Position numbers and translations under genes: made by a program
NCBI GenBank assembly: GCA_029239355.1
Contig: JAQZAZ010000033.1
Location: 1-42,717 of the forward strand
Length of the DNA: 42,717 nucleotides
Direction of reading: 5' to 3'
Origin: Sphingobacterium sp.
GTDB lineage: Bacteria; Bacteroidota; Bacteroidia; Sphingobacteriales; Sphingobacteriaceae
Part shown: positions 28,101-36,167 of the stretch, in pieces
Layout of the letters: each line of letters opens with the position of its first letter
Position numbering within the stretch: position 1 is the first letter of the stretch
The notes under the pieces: generated by a model
The model's database searches: none
Seen by the model: only the letters and a program-made list of their open reading frames with translations
Told to the model about the DNA's origin: nothing

Positions 28101-29083
28101 TCGAATTGGTTGCTGTATTGGTTAACGCCGCCGAAAAATGTTCCAAACCAGATGTTATTTTCACGGTCCCGATAAAAATTCAAAACAGCATTGTCAGAGA
28201 TGGCAAATGGATTGAGCAGGTCTTTTTTGATGTGCTGGCTCTGACCTGTGCGAATGTCATAGGTGTATATTCCAGTCTCTGTTCCGATCCAGTATACCGA
28301 CTCTGTCTGTTGAATAATGCAATTTGCCTGGATGACTTTGTTGGGGTAATGGTTTGCAAAAAGATTTTTTAACGTTCCATTTTTAAAATCAAACAAGTAG
28401 GCTGAATTGATAGTACCCACCATGAGCAGAGAGTCATTGATGGCGTAAACGGTCTTGGTATTGGCCAGTGCTTTTCGGTCTGTTTTTTTGAGCGCAATTT
28501 GAACAAATTTGCCAGTCTTGACTTGATACCGTTCGATTGTACTGTTATTGTCTGTAGTCCATAGGCCGCCTTTTTGGCTACTGGTAATGGCCACTAGGCT
28601 GTTTCTGTTTTGATCGAAAGAAACGACATCTGTCGTGTAAGGATTATAACGATACAATTTCCCATTGGAAAGCAACCAGATAAAACCGGCGTATTCATGG
28701 ATGGCATTTACCTCACCAATCGGTATTCGATTGAATGGTTTGAAGTTTTCTTTAATTGGATCGTAACAATAGGTGCCCCGAGTCGTTCCCACCCATAGCA
28801 GCCCTTTACTATCAGTAAGGATACTTAAGATGGATGAACTTCCGATGCTGGAGGGATCCGAAGCATTGTGCCTAAATATCTTAAATTGATTCCCATCAAA
28901 ACGATTGAGACCATTCCTTGTCCCTAACCATAGGAATCCCTGTGTGTCTTGTGTAATACACTTGACAGAACTGTTGGAGAGACCATCGTGGGGTTGATAA
29001 TTTTTAAAATAGAGCGATTGTGCCCACAGGTTGCCCCATACGAGCAATAGGGATAGGATAAGTATATAGGTTATTCTTCTCAA
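25133..29083 (-). CDS. Hybrid two-component system regulator (HTCS) of PUL type
   Basis: A one-protein sensor-regulator of 1316 residues spanning the inner membrane. In order: signal peptide (about 1-21); about 12-14 Reg_prop propeller repeats forming two beta-propellers (about 30-640, recurring 'LWxGTxxGL'-like blades); a Y_Y_Y domain (about 690-760); a membrane helix (about 768-792); HisKA with 'NLAHEIRTP' and H824; HATPase with 'NAIKYA' and 'DTGTGIGLP'; a receiver with 'LTDIMMP', D1116 and K1168; and an AraC-type DNA-binding domain (about 1225-1312). The start codon is TTG at 29083; a stop lies two codons upstream and no ATG is available before residue 221. It is divergent from the SusC gene at 29457 and probably controls it, sensing a released oligosaccharide in the periplasm. 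Ligand unknown. Confidence 0.95.
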   Translation of the reverse strand: MRRITYILILSLLLVWGNLWAQSLYFKNYQPHDGLSNSSVKCITQDTQGFLWLGTRNGLNRFDGNQFKIFRHNASDPSSIGSSSILSILTDSKGLLWVGTTRGTYCYDPIKENFKPFNRIPIGEVNAIHEYAGFIWLLSNGKLYRYNPYTTDVVSFDQNRNSLVAITSSQKGGLWTTDNNSTIERYQVKTGKFVQIALKKTDRKALANTKTVYAINDSLLMVGTINSAYLFDFKNGTLKNLFANHYPNKVIQANCIIQQTESVYWIGTETGIYTYDIRTGQSQHIKKDLLNPFAISDNAVLNFYRDRENNIWFGTFFGGVNQYSNQFDNFKKYLSGFGKSALSGNIVHDIKKDNDGNFWIGTEDGGLNKIDAQTHQIQHFVANGKKGSIAHNNVHGLATIGDDLWVGSTTHGLDILDVKTGKLKKHYDRIGKGPLQSRFAVCIYKSRDNSMFVGTDRALYVYNKNNDSFDLLPITAWIQGIYEDEYGIFWVNTYGSGVYQYNRRSGKIQHLLSEQGKQNTLVNNYVNGLFEDSKKNLWFCTESGLSKYRRNGRFTNYLTESGLPSNQVFKVLEDDNNSIWISTGGGLVRLDEDIPRRVIYTSRDGLPADQFNYNSALKDNDGTLYFGTIKGMVSFNPTKSIKNSFIPPIFISDIQINNVSIPVRENGIVKQSISLSKEIHLPYDSSNISFNIAALSFVSPKSNVYRYIMEGYDKGWTDITGSQKIYYNKLPPGNYTFKFKGANNNGIWNPMEKKLRIVVSPPWWSSLWAYILYFLVISTIVLLILRYYFLLIKANNAQKMDSYERKKEQEVYNLKLEFFTNLAHEIRTPLTLIKMPLEKLIRTHQFEDNDTVNDLALIEKNTTRLIRLTNQLLDFRKAETNNMSLIFTKTDINSLLLDVFNDLNVLAKEKMLQYDLSLPRITLTAQVDEEALRKVFTNLTHNAIKYAAQQVHIKLLPFNSDDIMFNIEFRNDGDIIPFDKREKIFEPFYRLNESNKDTGTGIGLPLSRSLVELHQGTLSLAYTEQNRNIFLLSLPILQEQSLDIPILEETDHEDKLYPKVDESTEKPVILIVEDNKEILAYLNKELKTDYTILRAGNGAEALEILDQDNVQLVLTDIMMPIMDGLALCKRIKSDILYSHIPVIFLTAKNALDSKIKGLKIGADAYIEKPFSLEFLTVQIRNILNNRKIIKNYFTNSSVSNLKDINVSAPDQDFISQLNTVIYANISDIDLNVDELARLMNMSRPTLYRKIKGLSDLTPNELINISRLKKAAELLVQREYNITQISTMVGYTVQSNFSRDFHKHYGMPPSVYMTENS

Positions 29084-29456
29084 AATTTATAAACTCACTC
29101 TAAAAGTAATCAATAAAAAAAGAAAAAAAGAGTTTTGTTGATACGTTATGATATAAAATTGAGACGCTGTGATTGGGGGTAAAACAATGATTTGCTGTAT
29201 TTTTATCATACGATAATAACCAAAAAGTAAACTTATGCCTTGCCCTAAAATTATGACAGCAAATTGTTGTACCCTTATTTTTCAGCGCGCCACCTATTTT
29301 TATTTGACCTCGATGCAAAAGTTATTCAAGGGATTAACTTTCTATAGGGATTGATCAAGAGGCTCTTCGTTTACGCAATATTTTTAAATCACTTAACGAA
29401 ATTTGAGCATTGTTGCTCAGGATAACAAATCAATTAAACCATCAATTTAAAAGCGT
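29084..29456. promoter_or_regulatory. Divergent intergenic region between HTCS and SusC2
   Basis: This 373-bp AT-rich stretch must hold the promoters of both divergent genes. No exact Bacteroidota -7/-33 pair could be assigned by eye. Visible items are a palindrome TTGATCAA at 29351-29358 and a small hairpin at 29404-29419 (6-base arms, 4-base loop) about 38 bases before the SusC start. No coding sequence is seen. Confidence 0.6.
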
Positions 29457-32441
29457 ATGAAAAACAGACTACTTGCGCAATGTGTAATGATGCCGACATT
29501 ACTGCTTGTAACCTTTATTGCGGCCGCCCAAACGCGGGTGTTAAAGGGAAAGGTTGTGGATGAGACTCAAAGTCCATTGACAGGCGCTACGATTAAGGTA
29601 AAAGGGAGTAGCACGGCGACGACCTCGGATGCTGAGGGAGCTTTCTCCTTGAATATTTCAAATGATGCCAGATCGTTGGAAGTGACTTACATCGGTTATG
29701 CTCTGAAGGAAGTTCCAATTGTAGGCAACGACATGACAATCGCCCTTGAGCCTAGTTCAGACCAAGGACTGGAAGAGGTGGTTGTCATTGGTTATGGTAC
29801 CGCCCGAAAGAAAGATTTGACCGGTTCCATGGTAACCATCGGAGCAAAGAACTTCAACAAAGGTATTATGACCAGTCCGGATCAACTGATACAAGGAAAG
29901 ACGCCCGGCGTTATGGTGATCAATAATACGGGACAACCAGGGGGATCGACCACGGTTCGGATCCGAGGAAATTCATCGATACGGGCAAGTAATAACCCAT
30001 TATTTGTTTTGGATGGCGTTCCTATGTCGGGCAATTCGCCATTACCCGAAGGTCGTGGTGGATTCTCATCTGACAGAGGTAATCCTTTAACGTATTTGAA
30101 TCCCGGCGATATCGCGAGTATGGATATCCTGAAAGACGCTTCGGCGACAGCAATTTATGGCTCGCGGGGTGCAAATGGTGTCGTTATTATCACGACTAAA
30201 AAAGGAAAAGTAGGCTCGCCCGAAGTTTCCGTAGGTGCATCAGCGGGGGTATCGACAATGCGTGAATATCCAGATGTCTTGAACGCAGCACGATTTAGAG
30301 AGGCGTTAAAGTATTACACACCATCGGAAGCTACCGATTCTGATTTTGGGGACAATGAGGATGCTTTTAAAGCCATTACAAGGAAAGCGATTACCCAAAA
30401 TTATTACGCAGACGTGGCCGGAGGGACAGAACATGGAAAATATCGTTTATCTGGTGGTTATTTGAACCAAAACGGTATTATTCGGGGGTCACAATTGAAA
30501 AAATATACAGCTAATTTTACAGGCAACTTCCGCTTTTTAGAGAACAAGAGACTAGGGCTTGATTTCGCTGTATTCCTGACGCAAATGGATAACAAATATG
30601 CACCTATCAATGCAACAGTAGGCTCTGAAGGAAATGTGATCTCTCAGGCTTTACAATGGAATCCAACCCGTCCCTTACGTGATGCCCAAGGTAATTTGAC
30701 ATTCGTCAGTTCGACAACCCGAAACCCATTAACCAGTATTGAAGCATTTCGGGATTTGGCAACAACCAATACAATGGTCGTCAACGTAGCTCCATATTAT
30801 AAAATTACAGATGACCTAGAATATCGCTTTATCTACAGCGCAATGCGGCAAACAGGAAATCGTGAAGGTATGTATCGGGCCGGACTTATCGATCCATCGG
30901 CAGTGAATAACGAACAAGCATTTATTTCGAATAATGGGGAGACTAATCTACAGATGACCCACATGCTGTCCTACAACAAGCAAATTAATGAGGATTGGAG
31001 TGTAAATGCTGTAGCAGGATACGAATACTTGGATTACAATTTTAATAATAATATCGCTTTTGGAGGTGGATTTCGTTATATGGGATTGGATTATTTTGAT
31101 TATCTCCAATATTCATCGGTGTCAACCCGGGAAGTCTCATCGTATAGAAGTCCTACAAATCAACTACAATCGCTTTTCTTACGGGGTGGATTTAATTATT
31201 TGGATCGTTATCTCCTTACAGCGACTGTAAGAAGGGATGGTTCCACTAAATTTGGATCGAACAACAAATATGCGATGTTTCCATCCTTAGCCGTAGCTTG
31301 GAATGTTGCGCAGGAAGACTTCTTAAAATCAAGTGGAACTTTTGATCAGTTAAAAGTAAGATTGGGCTGGGGAAAAACAGGTAACCAAGAGTTTCCATCA
31401 GGTGCATCTTTGAACAGATTAGTCTTTGGGAACCAAAGTGTAAGTCAGGCTAACTACGGTAATCCAGATCTCAAGTGGGAAACCTCTACCACAATTAATG
31501 CAGGTATTGATTTTGGAATACTTGGCAACCGTCTGTATGGTTCGATTGATTATTTTAATAAAAAAACGACGGATGCACTATTTGAACAGACACTCGCTCA
31601 GCCAGCACCTGCAGGGCGTATCTGGGTGAATTTGGATGGTGAAATCGTGAATAAAGGGGTGGAAATTGCCCTGACAGGTACGATTGTCAAAAATGACAAT
31701 TGGACTTGGGACTTAACCGGTAATGCAACCTTTCTTAAAAACAGTGTCAGTGGTCTAGTCGGTTATTATGAAACGGGCGCATTAAGAGGACAAGGGTTTT
31801 CGGGCGTATTGGGACAACGTATGGTGAATGGACAGCCGCTGAATGTTTGGTACCTGGCCGACTACCAAGGAATCGATCCGCAAACTGGTATGAGCATGTA
31901 TCGTGGGCAAGACGGAAGCATCAGCACAACAAATGATCCTGCGATTAATAAATTCTATATGAATAGCCCAAATCCAACCACTTTGTTGGGTATCTCGACT
32001 AACGTAAATTATAAACAATTTTCGTTAGCAGCCAATATGAACGGCGCATTGGGACACTACTTATTTAACAATACAGCGGCTACAACCTTAGGTTTAAGTA
32101 ACTTGTCCTCCAGAAATATTGGATCGGCCTTTTTTGATACAGCTGTGAAAGAATCTACGTCCAATTCAGCTGCACCATCAACTCGTTTTCTGGAGAAAGG
32201 TGATTATTTAAAGATGGCTAACCTGACATTAAGCTATAAAGTGGGGGATGTTGGAAAGACACTCAAAAATCTTAATGTATCATTGACGGGTCAAAACCTT
32301 TTTATTATAACTAAATATACAGGTTTTGATCCTGAAGTGAATACAGATGGAGCTACAAATGGCATTCCTTCCCTGGGCATTGAATACTTGCCTTATCCTC
32401 CAGCGAGAAATATACTATTGGGTGTTAATTTCTCACTATAG
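29457..32441 (+). CDS. SusC/RagA-family TonB-dependent transporter, HTCS-linked
   Basis: An outer-membrane importer of 994 residues. Signal peptide about 1-24; carboxypeptidase-regulatory-like domain about 28-105 ('LKGKVVDETQSPLTGATIKV'); SusC signature 'LEEVVVIGYGTARKKDLTGS'; plug domain with 'AIYGSRGANGVVIITTKKG'; then the barrel, ending in a hydrophobic residue after 'LLGVNF'. It is a different protein from the starch SusC, with a longer plug loop ('SPLPEGRGGFSSDRGNP'). It is read away from the HTCS gene, and SusD follows after 31 bases. The transported glycan cannot be told: no CAZyme gene sits with this pair. Confidence 0.95.
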   Translation: MKNRLLAQCVMMPTLLLVTFIAAAQTRVLKGKVVDETQSPLTGATIKVKGSSTATTSDAEGAFSLNISNDARSLEVTYIGYALKEVPIVGNDMTIALEPSSDQGLEEVVVIGYGTARKKDLTGSMVTIGAKNFNKGIMTSPDQLIQGKTPGVMVINNTGQPGGSTTVRIRGNSSIRASNNPLFVLDGVPMSGNSPLPEGRGGFSSDRGNPLTYLNPGDIASMDILKDASATAIYGSRGANGVVIITTKKGKVGSPEVSVGASAGVSTMREYPDVLNAARFREALKYYTPSEATDSDFGDNEDAFKAITRKAITQNYYADVAGGTEHGKYRLSGGYLNQNGIIRGSQLKKYTANFTGNFRFLENKRLGLDFAVFLTQMDNKYAPINATVGSEGNVISQALQWNPTRPLRDAQGNLTFVSSTTRNPLTSIEAFRDLATTNTMVVNVAPYYKITDDLEYRFIYSAMRQTGNREGMYRAGLIDPSAVNNEQAFISNNGETNLQMTHMLSYNKQINEDWSVNAVAGYEYLDYNFNNNIAFGGGFRYMGLDYFDYLQYSSVSTREVSSYRSPTNQLQSLFLRGGFNYLDRYLLTATVRRDGSTKFGSNNKYAMFPSLAVAWNVAQEDFLKSSGTFDQLKVRLGWGKTGNQEFPSGASLNRLVFGNQSVSQANYGNPDLKWETSTTINAGIDFGILGNRLYGSIDYFNKKTTDALFEQTLAQPAPAGRIWVNLDGEIVNKGVEIALTGTIVKNDNWTWDLTGNATFLKNSVSGLVGYYETGALRGQGFSGVLGQRMVNGQPLNVWYLADYQGIDPQTGMSMYRGQDGSISTTNDPAINKFYMNSPNPTTLLGISTNVNYKQFSLAANMNGALGHYLFNNTAATTLGLSNLSSRNIGSAFFDTAVKESTSNSAAPSTRFLEKGDYLKMANLTLSYKVGDVGKTLKNLNVSLTGQNLFIITKYTGFDPEVNTDGATNGIPSLGIEYLPYPPARNILLGVNFSL

Positions 32442-32472
32442 ACCGTTAGCAGATATCATTGGATAATAAAAT

Positions 32473-34053
32473 ATGAGACAGATGAAATTAAGAACATTAT
32501 TATATATCGGAATCATTGGTTTGGTTGTATCAAGTACCTATTCTTGTACTAAACTGAAAGAAGAGTTTAAGGGAGAATTGGAAGAAGGAACATCTAATGT
32601 TGATCCTGGAAGCCTTTTAATTACCGCTTATAACTCATTGAATACGCCTTATCAACAGGAACAACGCTGGGTGATGCAGGAAGTATCAACAGATGCAGCC
32701 ATGGCCCCTACGCGGGGCGGTGACTGGGACGATAATGGGATGCACCGCGCGATCCACCTTCACACTTGGAATGCAGACAACGGTTACATGAACAATACCT
32801 TTGTAAGCTTGGGAACGGCAATTTATAATGCCTCTAATGTCTTACGCTATAAGCCCAATGCACAGCAAGCTGCAGAAGCCCGATTTATTCGTGCGCTAAC
32901 CATGTTTGATATGTTGGATCTGTATGGGGTAGTGCCCATGCGTGAAGGAGAATCTTTTGATGACTTTAGGATAGCGCCAGAGGTACTGCAACCACAGGCG
33001 GCCATAGATTACATGGTGAAAGAACTCAATGAAATTTTAAGTAGTTTGCCAGCAAATGGTCCAAAGGCAGCATATGTGGCTAATCAAAACGCCGCTAAAA
33101 CCTTGCTGATGAAAATCTACTTGAATAAAGGCGCATTTTTGAATAGGCAAGCACCTGCTTTCGCAGCAGATGACATGAATAGAGTGATTGCACTAGCCAA
33201 GGAAATTATTACGAGCGGAGCCTATACAGTTTCTGCAAAAGGAAAATATTTTGATAATTTTGCTCCTGATAATGATGAAAAGTCTACGGAGAATATCTAT
33301 ACCTTGTTCAACAAAAATGGAGAACGAGGTGGAAATGTGGACCGTACTTGGAATACGATAGCGCATTATAATATGAATCCTGGCGGGTGGAACGGCTGGT
33401 GTACGCTCTCAGATTATTACGATAAATTCGCTGCCGCGGACGAACGTAGGGGTATTTACTATGAGTACGCTGCGGATACCACCTCAAACAAAACGAAAAA
33501 ATTCAAGCGTCAGAATGTAGGCTTCTTTGCCGGGCAACAATACAACTGGAGTACCAATAAACCATTAATGGCGCGAAACCCTTCCACTGCACCGCTGTCA
33601 TTTACACGTGAGGTAACGATCCGTACTTCTGGTGCTACGCTGGAAACGGCGGGTATCCGTCCCATGAAATATGCATTTGATTATGGCGTTACGGGACAAC
33701 GAAATAACGACTGGGTAGTCTTTCGTTACTCGGATGTGCTGCTAATGCAAGCGGAAGCGATTTTGAGAGGGGGTACTGGTGCGGCAGGTGATGCCCTGGC
33801 TTTGGTCAATAGTATTCGTACAAATCGTGGTGTGACTAATTTAACAGCATTGACACTTGACAATTTATTGGATGAACGCGCCCGTGAACTGTATTGGGAA
33901 GGCTGGAGAAGACAAGATTTAATCCGATTTGGCAAGTTTTTACTGGCTTGGCAGGAGAAGGCTGCAGATCCGGATCCAAAAACATTGTTATATCCTATTC
34001 CTAGCCAACAGATAGCAGTTAACCCGAATCTGAAACAAAATCCAGGTTATTAG
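32473..34053 (+). CDS. SusD/RagB-family nutrient-binding lipoprotein, HTCS-linked
   Basis: A surface lipoprotein of 526 residues, the partner of the preceding SusC. The lipobox ends at C25 ('VVSSTYSC'); an ATG three codons in (32482) is an alternative start. SusD motifs are 'AAEARFIRALTMFDMLDLYG', 'VFRYSDVLLMQAEAILRGG' and 'ARELYWEGWRRQDLIRFGKF', ending 'KQNPGY'. A strong terminator begins 35 bases after the stop, so the transcript appears to contain only susC and susD. Ligand unknown. Confidence 0.94.
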   Translation: MRQMKLRTLLYIGIIGLVVSSTYSCTKLKEEFKGELEEGTSNVDPGSLLITAYNSLNTPYQQEQRWVMQEVSTDAAMAPTRGGDWDDNGMHRAIHLHTWNADNGYMNNTFVSLGTAIYNASNVLRYKPNAQQAAEARFIRALTMFDMLDLYGVVPMREGESFDDFRIAPEVLQPQAAIDYMVKELNEILSSLPANGPKAAYVANQNAAKTLLMKIYLNKGAFLNRQAPAFAADDMNRVIALAKEIITSGAYTVSAKGKYFDNFAPDNDEKSTENIYTLFNKNGERGGNVDRTWNTIAHYNMNPGGWNGWCTLSDYYDKFAAADERRGIYYEYAADTTSNKTKKFKRQNVGFFAGQQYNWSTNKPLMARNPSTAPLSFTREVTIRTSGATLETAGIRPMKYAFDYGVTGQRNNDWVVFRYSDVLLMQAEAILRGGTGAAGDALALVNSIRTNRGVTNLTALTLDNLLDERARELYWEGWRRQDLIRFGKFLLAWQEKAADPDPKTLLYPIPSQQIAVNPNLKQNPGY

Positions 34054-34088
34054 TAATAGCAAAAAACTGTCTGCTAATTTTAAGCTGT

Positions 34089-34138
34089 AAAGGTGTTTGG
34101 ATTACTGCGGTATCTCAGTAATCCAGATACCTTTTTTC
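34089..34138 (+). terminator. Rho-independent terminator of the HTCS-linked susCD pair
   Basis: A stem of about 19 pairs (9 perfect pairs at 34099-34107 with 34116-34124, extended outward to 34089 and 34134 with two G-T wobbles) with an 8-base loop, followed by a T-run. Clear and well placed after the SusD gene. Confidence 0.88.
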
Positions 34139-34139
34139 T

Positions 34140-34533
34140 TTGGACAATCTTACTGCAGCCAGAGCTATATTGTTCGGCTATCATTCTGTAGTGAAACGAG
34201 TCTCCTTCGAGATATCGCCGTATCTGCTTCTCCATGTGAGCGAGGTGAGTCCGTACTGAGTCCGTGTTGAGTCCGTGTTAAACTCGGACGCATTGATTGA
34301 TCAACCCGGTTTTATTCCGCTCTTACCTACTCCATGTGCCGAAGAAAGGGTATAGTAGATGCGAAGGAAACTCGAATCAGCACCGACAAACATCAAAACA
34401 CGGACTGGGGTAATAAAAATCTATTTATTAGAAACCTTTAACGCCGCAGGAAATGGTTTATGGCTTATAGTGGAAGGTCTGATTGTATCAGAGAATTTAA
34501 TTTGTTTACAGGAGCAATCGTGCGCTATAATCT
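34140..34533. other. Non-coding stretch with tandem and inverted short repeats
   Basis: No credible coding sequence is seen here. Three 11-base tandem units beginning TGAGTCCGT lie at 34246-34278. A near-perfect inverted pair (12 of 13 bases) lies at 34197-34209 and 34362-34374. The base run AACACGGACT at 34397-34406 is the reverse complement of part of the tandem unit. The run CTCCATGTG occurs twice (about 34229 and 34330). The arrangement suggests a small degenerate repeat element or a structured RNA; identity unknown. Confidence 0.5.
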
Positions 34534-34568
34534 AAAGAGCACTTAATTATCATAATTAAGTGCTCTTT
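34534..34568. terminator. Terminator hairpin downstream of tRNA-Pro
   Basis: Perfect 17-base arms at 34534-34550 and 34552-34568 around a single base, so the real loop is about 7 bases. A T-rich run follows on the + strand (GTTTTTA). It lies 9 bases past the tRNA 3' end on the - strand, so it probably ends the tRNA transcript and may also work in the other direction. Confidence 0.75.
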
Positions 34569-34577
34569 GTTTTTATG

Positions 34578-34651
34578 TCGGGATGGCCGGATTTGAACCG
34601 ACGACCTCCAGCACCCCATGCTGGCGCGATACCGGGCTACGCTACATCCCG
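34578..34651 (-). tRNA. tRNA-Pro, anticodon GGG
   Basis: Read on the - strand, the 74-base gene folds as a cloverleaf. The acceptor stem has 7 pairs (CGGGATG with CATCCCG) and a discriminator A. A D arm is present. The anticodon stem CCAGC/GCTGG has loop ATGGGGT, giving anticodon GGG. The T arm has the loop TTCGAAT. The CCA end is not encoded. It would read CCC and CCU codons. Confidence 0.95.
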
Positions 34652-34761
34652 AGTTATTCCAATAGTAGTGGATAGGATAATCCTAAACTAAGTCTTTTCA
34701 GGAATATTTTTTTGTAGCGCTAAAATAATAATTATTGACAAAAAATAAAATCTAAATAAAA

Positions 34762-34791
34762 AAAACACCATTTTTTTTGAAATGGTGTTTT
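34762..34791 (-). terminator. Terminator of the small barrel gene
   Basis: Twelve-base arms at 34762-34773 and 34780-34791; on the - strand the hairpin ends in a T-run. It is 20 bases past the stop codon of the barrel gene at 34811. Confidence 0.85.
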
Positions 34792-34810
34792 AAAGTTGTT
34801 TGAATCACGA

Positions 34811-35374
34811 TTAGAATTTATAGCCAACCATAATGCCAATCGTTTTATTCTTGGCATCCAACTTTTTGTCCACGCTTGTGAATCCATGACTGTAGTAAGC
34901 GTCCACCGTAAAGCGGCTGACGTCTATCCCTATTCCTGCTCTTCCGTCAAGAGAGAATTTCTTATAATCGGTCGTCGCGCTGGATTTGACAGTTTTTAAA
35001 TCATAGTTTAGTTGGGGTCCTAATAAGCCACGAAGGCTGAAATCACCGTTCTCTAAAAATTTATAACCAACCTGTAGCGGAAGATTAACCTGGTAAAATT
35101 TAGGGGTCTTCTGTATGTTTTCAAACGTATATTCCTTCCGCAATAAACTGGCTCCGATACCAGGTTGAAAGAAGAGACGATCGCCGACACGGGCAAATGC
35201 AGCCACAGAAACGCCTACTTTGCCATTATTATCCTTAACGGATTTGTTCCCAAATGATGTCATGTGGTAGTTGCTCCCTATTTGTATACCATAGGTCACC
35301 TCCTGTGCTTGCGCCATACCCGTTATTCCTAATACTGTCATTGCCAATAAGGCCGCTTTGAATGTTGTTTTCAT
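34811..35374 (-). CDS. PorT-like outer membrane beta-barrel protein
   Basis: A small exported protein of 187 residues. A clear signal peptide ends at 'GMAQAQ' (about residue 24). The rest has alternating hydrophobic/polar strands with Gly and aromatic residues ('YGIQIGSNY', 'FFQPGIGASLL', 'LPLQVGYKF', 'SLRGLLGPQLNY') and ends in F, as expected for the outer-membrane barrel family typified by PorT in Bacteroidota. About eight strands are likely. It is monocistronic, with its own terminator. The specific role is unknown; members range from secretion helpers to general structural proteins. Confidence 0.8.
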   Translation of the reverse strand: MKTTFKAALLAMTVLGITGMAQAQEVTYGIQIGSNYHMTSFGNKSVKDNNGKVGVSVAAFARVGDRLFFQPGIGASLLRKEYTFENIQKTPKFYQVNLPLQVGYKFLENGDFSLRGLLGPQLNYDLKTVKSSATTDYKKFSLDGRAGIGIDVSRFTVDAYYSHGFTSVDKKLDAKNKTIGIMVGYKF

Positions 35375-35633
35375 CTTTAATACTATTTTTGTTATCTATA
35401 TTCTAATGCACTTTAATGTTATGACAACGGAAAACCATTATACCCTTAGAAAAAAAGATTTTTCTGTTTTTAGATAATTAACTTTAGTTCCTATTTGTAT
35501 AAGGGAGATGGGATGCTGCAATGGGCCGTTATTCTAAGCAAAAAAGAAAAGTAAAAAAATAATAAGGGTAATAACGATTTAGTTTGTCTTAGTAATAAAG
35601 TAGATTGTTTAATCAATAGGATAGAGTTAACCG

Positions 35634-36167
35634 ATGTCGGAAAATAAAGAAAAGAATTTCGAGCAGCTTTTTCGAGCGCATTACAAGGAATTGCATCGTT
35701 ATGCTTTTAGGTACCTAGGGGATAGTGATGGGGCCGAGGAGGTCGTACAGCAAGTATTTCTGCGATTATGGGAGAAAGATTGGGAAGAGCTGATTCATAC
35801 TTCACTGAAGGCCTATCTATATCGTGCCATTTATAATGAAAGCATGAATGCCCTTAAGAAGGAGCAACGTAAGCTTAAATATCAGTCTTATGAACAGCAT
35901 AGGCAGGAGTGGGAACCAGCTGTAGATGAGAGTAGTAAGGACCTAGATAAAAAGTTAAGGGTGGCACTTTCTGGTTTGCCCGAAAAGAGTAGGACTGTAT
36001 TTGAATTGAGTCGTTTTCAGGAGATGAAATATAAGGATATCGCAGCAACATTAGACCTGTCGATAAAAACAGTGGAAGGACATATGAGCAAGGCTTTGCG
36101 TCACTTACGTATTGAGCTTATGGACTATTTGACGTTGATTATTTTCTATATCATCTATATACTATGA
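35634..36167 (+). CDS. ECF RNA polymerase sigma factor (first pair)
   Basis: An alternative sigma factor of 177 residues. Region 2 covers about 8-60 ('DGAEEVVQQVFLRLWEK') and region 4 about 109-157 ('LPEKSRTVFELSRFQEMKYKDIAATL' split across the domain, with the helix-turn-helix 'LSIKTVEGHMSKALRHLR'). It is of the Bacteroidota type normally paired with FecR anti-sigma factors. The last 15 residues are strongly hydrophobic ('TLIIFYIIYIL'), which is unusual for a soluble sigma factor and could place it at the membrane. Its stop overlaps the next gene's start by 4 bases (ATGA), so sigma and anti-sigma are translationally coupled. Confidence 0.94.
   Translation: MSENKEKNFEQLFRAHYKELHRYAFRYLGDSDGAEEVVQQVFLRLWEKDWEELIHTSLKAYLYRAIYNESMNALKKEQRKLKYQSYEQHRQEWEPAVDESSKDLDKKLRVALSGLPEKSRTVFELSRFQEMKYKDIAATLDLSIKTVEGHMSKALRHLRIELMDYLTLIIFYIIYIL

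Noticed and set aside
34246..34278. Tandem 11-base units as a CRISPR array
   Set aside because: The units are too short and contiguous, with no spacers and no cas genes nearby.
34796..34999. + strand frame opposite the barrel gene
   Set aside because: The - strand frame has a signal peptide, barrel pattern and its own terminator; this is its shadow.
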